Shown one piece after another: positions 6,232-7,221 of a stretch of 7,221 nt of DNA. The stretch comes from CAYRES01 sp964423425. Lineage in GTDB: Bacteria; Actinomycetota; Thermoleophilia; RBG-16-64-13. Within the stretch, counting starts at the first letter, position 1; each line of letters begins with the position of its first letter. The notes under the pieces were generated by a model that ran no database searches, had not been told where the DNA came from, and saw only the letters and a program-made list of their open reading frames with translations. The stretch lies in assembly GCA_964423425.1 (NCBI GenBank), contig CAYRES010000022.1:1-7221 (forward strand), given 5' to 3'. A program made the translations under genes and the position numbers.

Positions 6232-7200
6232 TCAGTCGAACGCTTGCCGGCACCGGTGGTATGGGGGCGCTGCTGGTCTGCGAAGGATCGCCTCGACGAC
6301 AGCGGCCATCTCTTCGACCCCTCGCGCCGCCCTTTCCAGGACTGTCCGGTGGCCGTCAGCGGCGCTCTGTCGGCACTGCCCGGAGACGTTGGTGACGACC
6401 GTGAGAGTGGCATACTCGAGACCCCTGCGACGAGCCGCTGCCACCTCCGCCGCTGCGGACATGCCCACCACATGGCACCCGAGTGCGGAGAGAAGACGGG
6501 TTTCGGCCCGGGTCTCATACTGGGGCCCCGGCACCGCCGCGTAGTGCACCCGGGGCAGCCCGGGCACAAGTCCCACGGCCCCGCTCCCTGCCGTGAATCC
6601 CTTCGATCTCCCCCACTCCCACTCGAGGCTGAGCGCAGGGTCTCCCTGGAGGTCGAGCACGGTCTCCACAAGGGCGCAGCCACCCACGTGCGGCGCGGGG
6701 CAAGCGGACTCCTCAAGCGCGGGCAGGCCGGGTATCACAGCCGTGCCGCCCGCAGCTCCAACCTGGGGAAGGAGACCGCAGACATTGGTGATGAGCACGC
6801 ACTCGACACCAAGGGCGGCCAGCACCCTCACGGCGAACTCCTGCTCGGACCTGGAAGCCCCTTCGTACCCGTGAACCCTTCCCCTGACGAAGCAGGTAGG
6901 CCTCTCACCCACGCGGGCATGTTCGATGAGGTGGTCGTGGCCCTCCACATCGCCTCGCGGCCAACCCGGGACATCTGTAGCGCGGCACACGACCTGTGCT
7001 CCCAGCCGGGTGGCCACGTCACCAAGCCCTGAACCCAGGATGACGGCAGCAGACGGGATGCCCATGCGGACCCGGAGGAATGACGCAGCCCGCCAGACAG
7101 CAGGCGTGGTCGAGGAAGGACGGCCTCCTCTGGTGGCGGGGCCCCCACCCCCGCCCCCCCCCCCGGGCGGGCCCCCCCCCGGGTGTGGTATACCAGGCAC
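6232..7200 (-). CDS. Divergent purine nucleoside phosphorylase (trimeric PNP / MTAP family), start unresolved
   Basis: It cleaves purine nucleosides with phosphate to free base and ribose-1-phosphate in cytoplasmic salvage. Counting from the GTG at 7200, the visible family features are AVILGSGLG (52-60, phosphate loop), GH (87-88), RGRVHGYEG (106-114, matching the Arg-x-His-x-Tyr of human PNP 84-88), GPQYETRAE (225-233, ligand Glu229), VGMS (245-248), VVTN (268-271) and GH at 283-284. Thus most catalytic positions are kept. The stretch between TNVCGLL (138-144) and GPQYET lacks the usual N-A-A-G-G, D-H-I-N and S-D-A-Y motifs, so the base-binding region is unusual. The true start cannot be fixed: the helix AVWRAASFLRVR (34-45) looks native, but codons before about residue 30 are glycine/proline from G/C homopolymers, and the frame stays open to the window edge. 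The ATG at 7063-7065 (M46) would truncate that helix. The fusion gene follows after 39 nt. Confidence 0.8.
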   Translation of the reverse strand: MPGIPHPGGGPPGGGGGGGGPATRGGRPSSTTPAVWRAASFLRVRMGIPSAAVILGSGLGDVATRLGAQVVCRATDVPGWPRGDVEGHDHLIEHARVGERPTCFVRGRVHGYEGASRSEQEFAVRVLAALGVECVLITNVCGLLPQVGAAGGTAVIPGLPALEESACPAPHVGGCALVETVLDLQGDPALSLEWEWGRSKGFTAGSGAVGLVPGLPRVHYAAVPGPQYETRAETRLLSALGCHVVGMSAAAEVAAARRRGLEYATLTVVTNVSGQCRQSAADGHRTVLERAARGVEEMAAVVEAILRRPAAPPYHRCRQAFD

Positions 7201-7221
7201 CGGGGGGCCCGCACCCCCGAG
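7139..7221. repeat. G/C homopolymer tract with near-palindrome at right window end
   Basis: Long C and G runs carry a perfect 10-base palindrome, TGGTATACCA, at 7186-7195. It is flanked by complementary arms (7182-7185 with 7198-7201, and C-run 7175-7180 with G-run 7202-7207), giving a bulged hairpin. The composition differs sharply from the coding DNA left of about 7130. The most likely explanation is a poor-quality or folded-back contig end; it hides the PNP start and any promoter. Confidence 0.55.

Noticed and set aside
5134..7032. A 632-codon open frame on the plus strand opposite the PNP gene and the start of the fusion gene
   Set aside because: Long antisense frames are expected opposite high-GC genes with strong third-position bias. 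Its translation shows no family motif, while the minus strand carries clear catalytic motifs through the same stretch.

Overview
The window is high-GC bacterial DNA (well over 60% by eye). Every supported gene lies on the minus strand, so the operon reads from right to left. In transcription order the genes are: a divergent trimeric-type purine nucleoside phosphorylase (PNP); a roughly 911-residue fusion of a DHH/DHHA1 phosphoesterase, a CBS-domain pair and a tRNA nucleotidyltransferase; a six-transmembrane-type site-2 protease (M50); an MBOAT O-acyltransferase; a broken SGNH-hydrolase-like (DUF459) membrane protein; and the first ~95 reliable residues of the chromosome segregation protein ScpA. 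Junctions are tight (39, 3, 12 and 15 nt, then a 4-nt ATGA overlap). I see no internal terminator or promoter, so this looks like one transcription unit.

The protein types, the GTG and TTG starts and the GC content suggest a high-GC Gram-positive relative, probably an anaerobic or deep-branching Actinomycetota lineage or a high-GC Bacillota. The DUF459-type SGNH protein points to Actinomycetota, and the DHH-CBS-nucleotidyltransferase / M50 / scpA neighbourhood occurs in both groups as I recall it. This assignment is an inference and not firm.

Functionally, the fusion protein should mature or repair tRNA 3' ends. The M50 protease and ScpA are common housekeeping neighbours. The MBOAT protein and SGNH protein form the familiar pair for O-acylation of an extracytoplasmic glycan (AlgI/AlgJ- or PatA/PatB-like logic). 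The most notable observation is that the SGNH gene has lost the block carrying its GDS nucleophile motif through an out-of-frame deletion. The junction sits in a 9-nt sequence that would have encoded both flanking family motifs in different frames, so it looks like deletion between short direct repeats or an assembly collapse.

Both window ends (about 1-60 and 7139-7221) are runs of G and C with fold-back symmetry, unlike the coding DNA beside them. They look like degraded contig ends, and they obscure the C-terminal side of the ScpA fragment and the PNP start. There is no gene-free stretch over 300 bases. I found no tRNA, rRNA, CRISPR array, insertion sequence or clearly new system.
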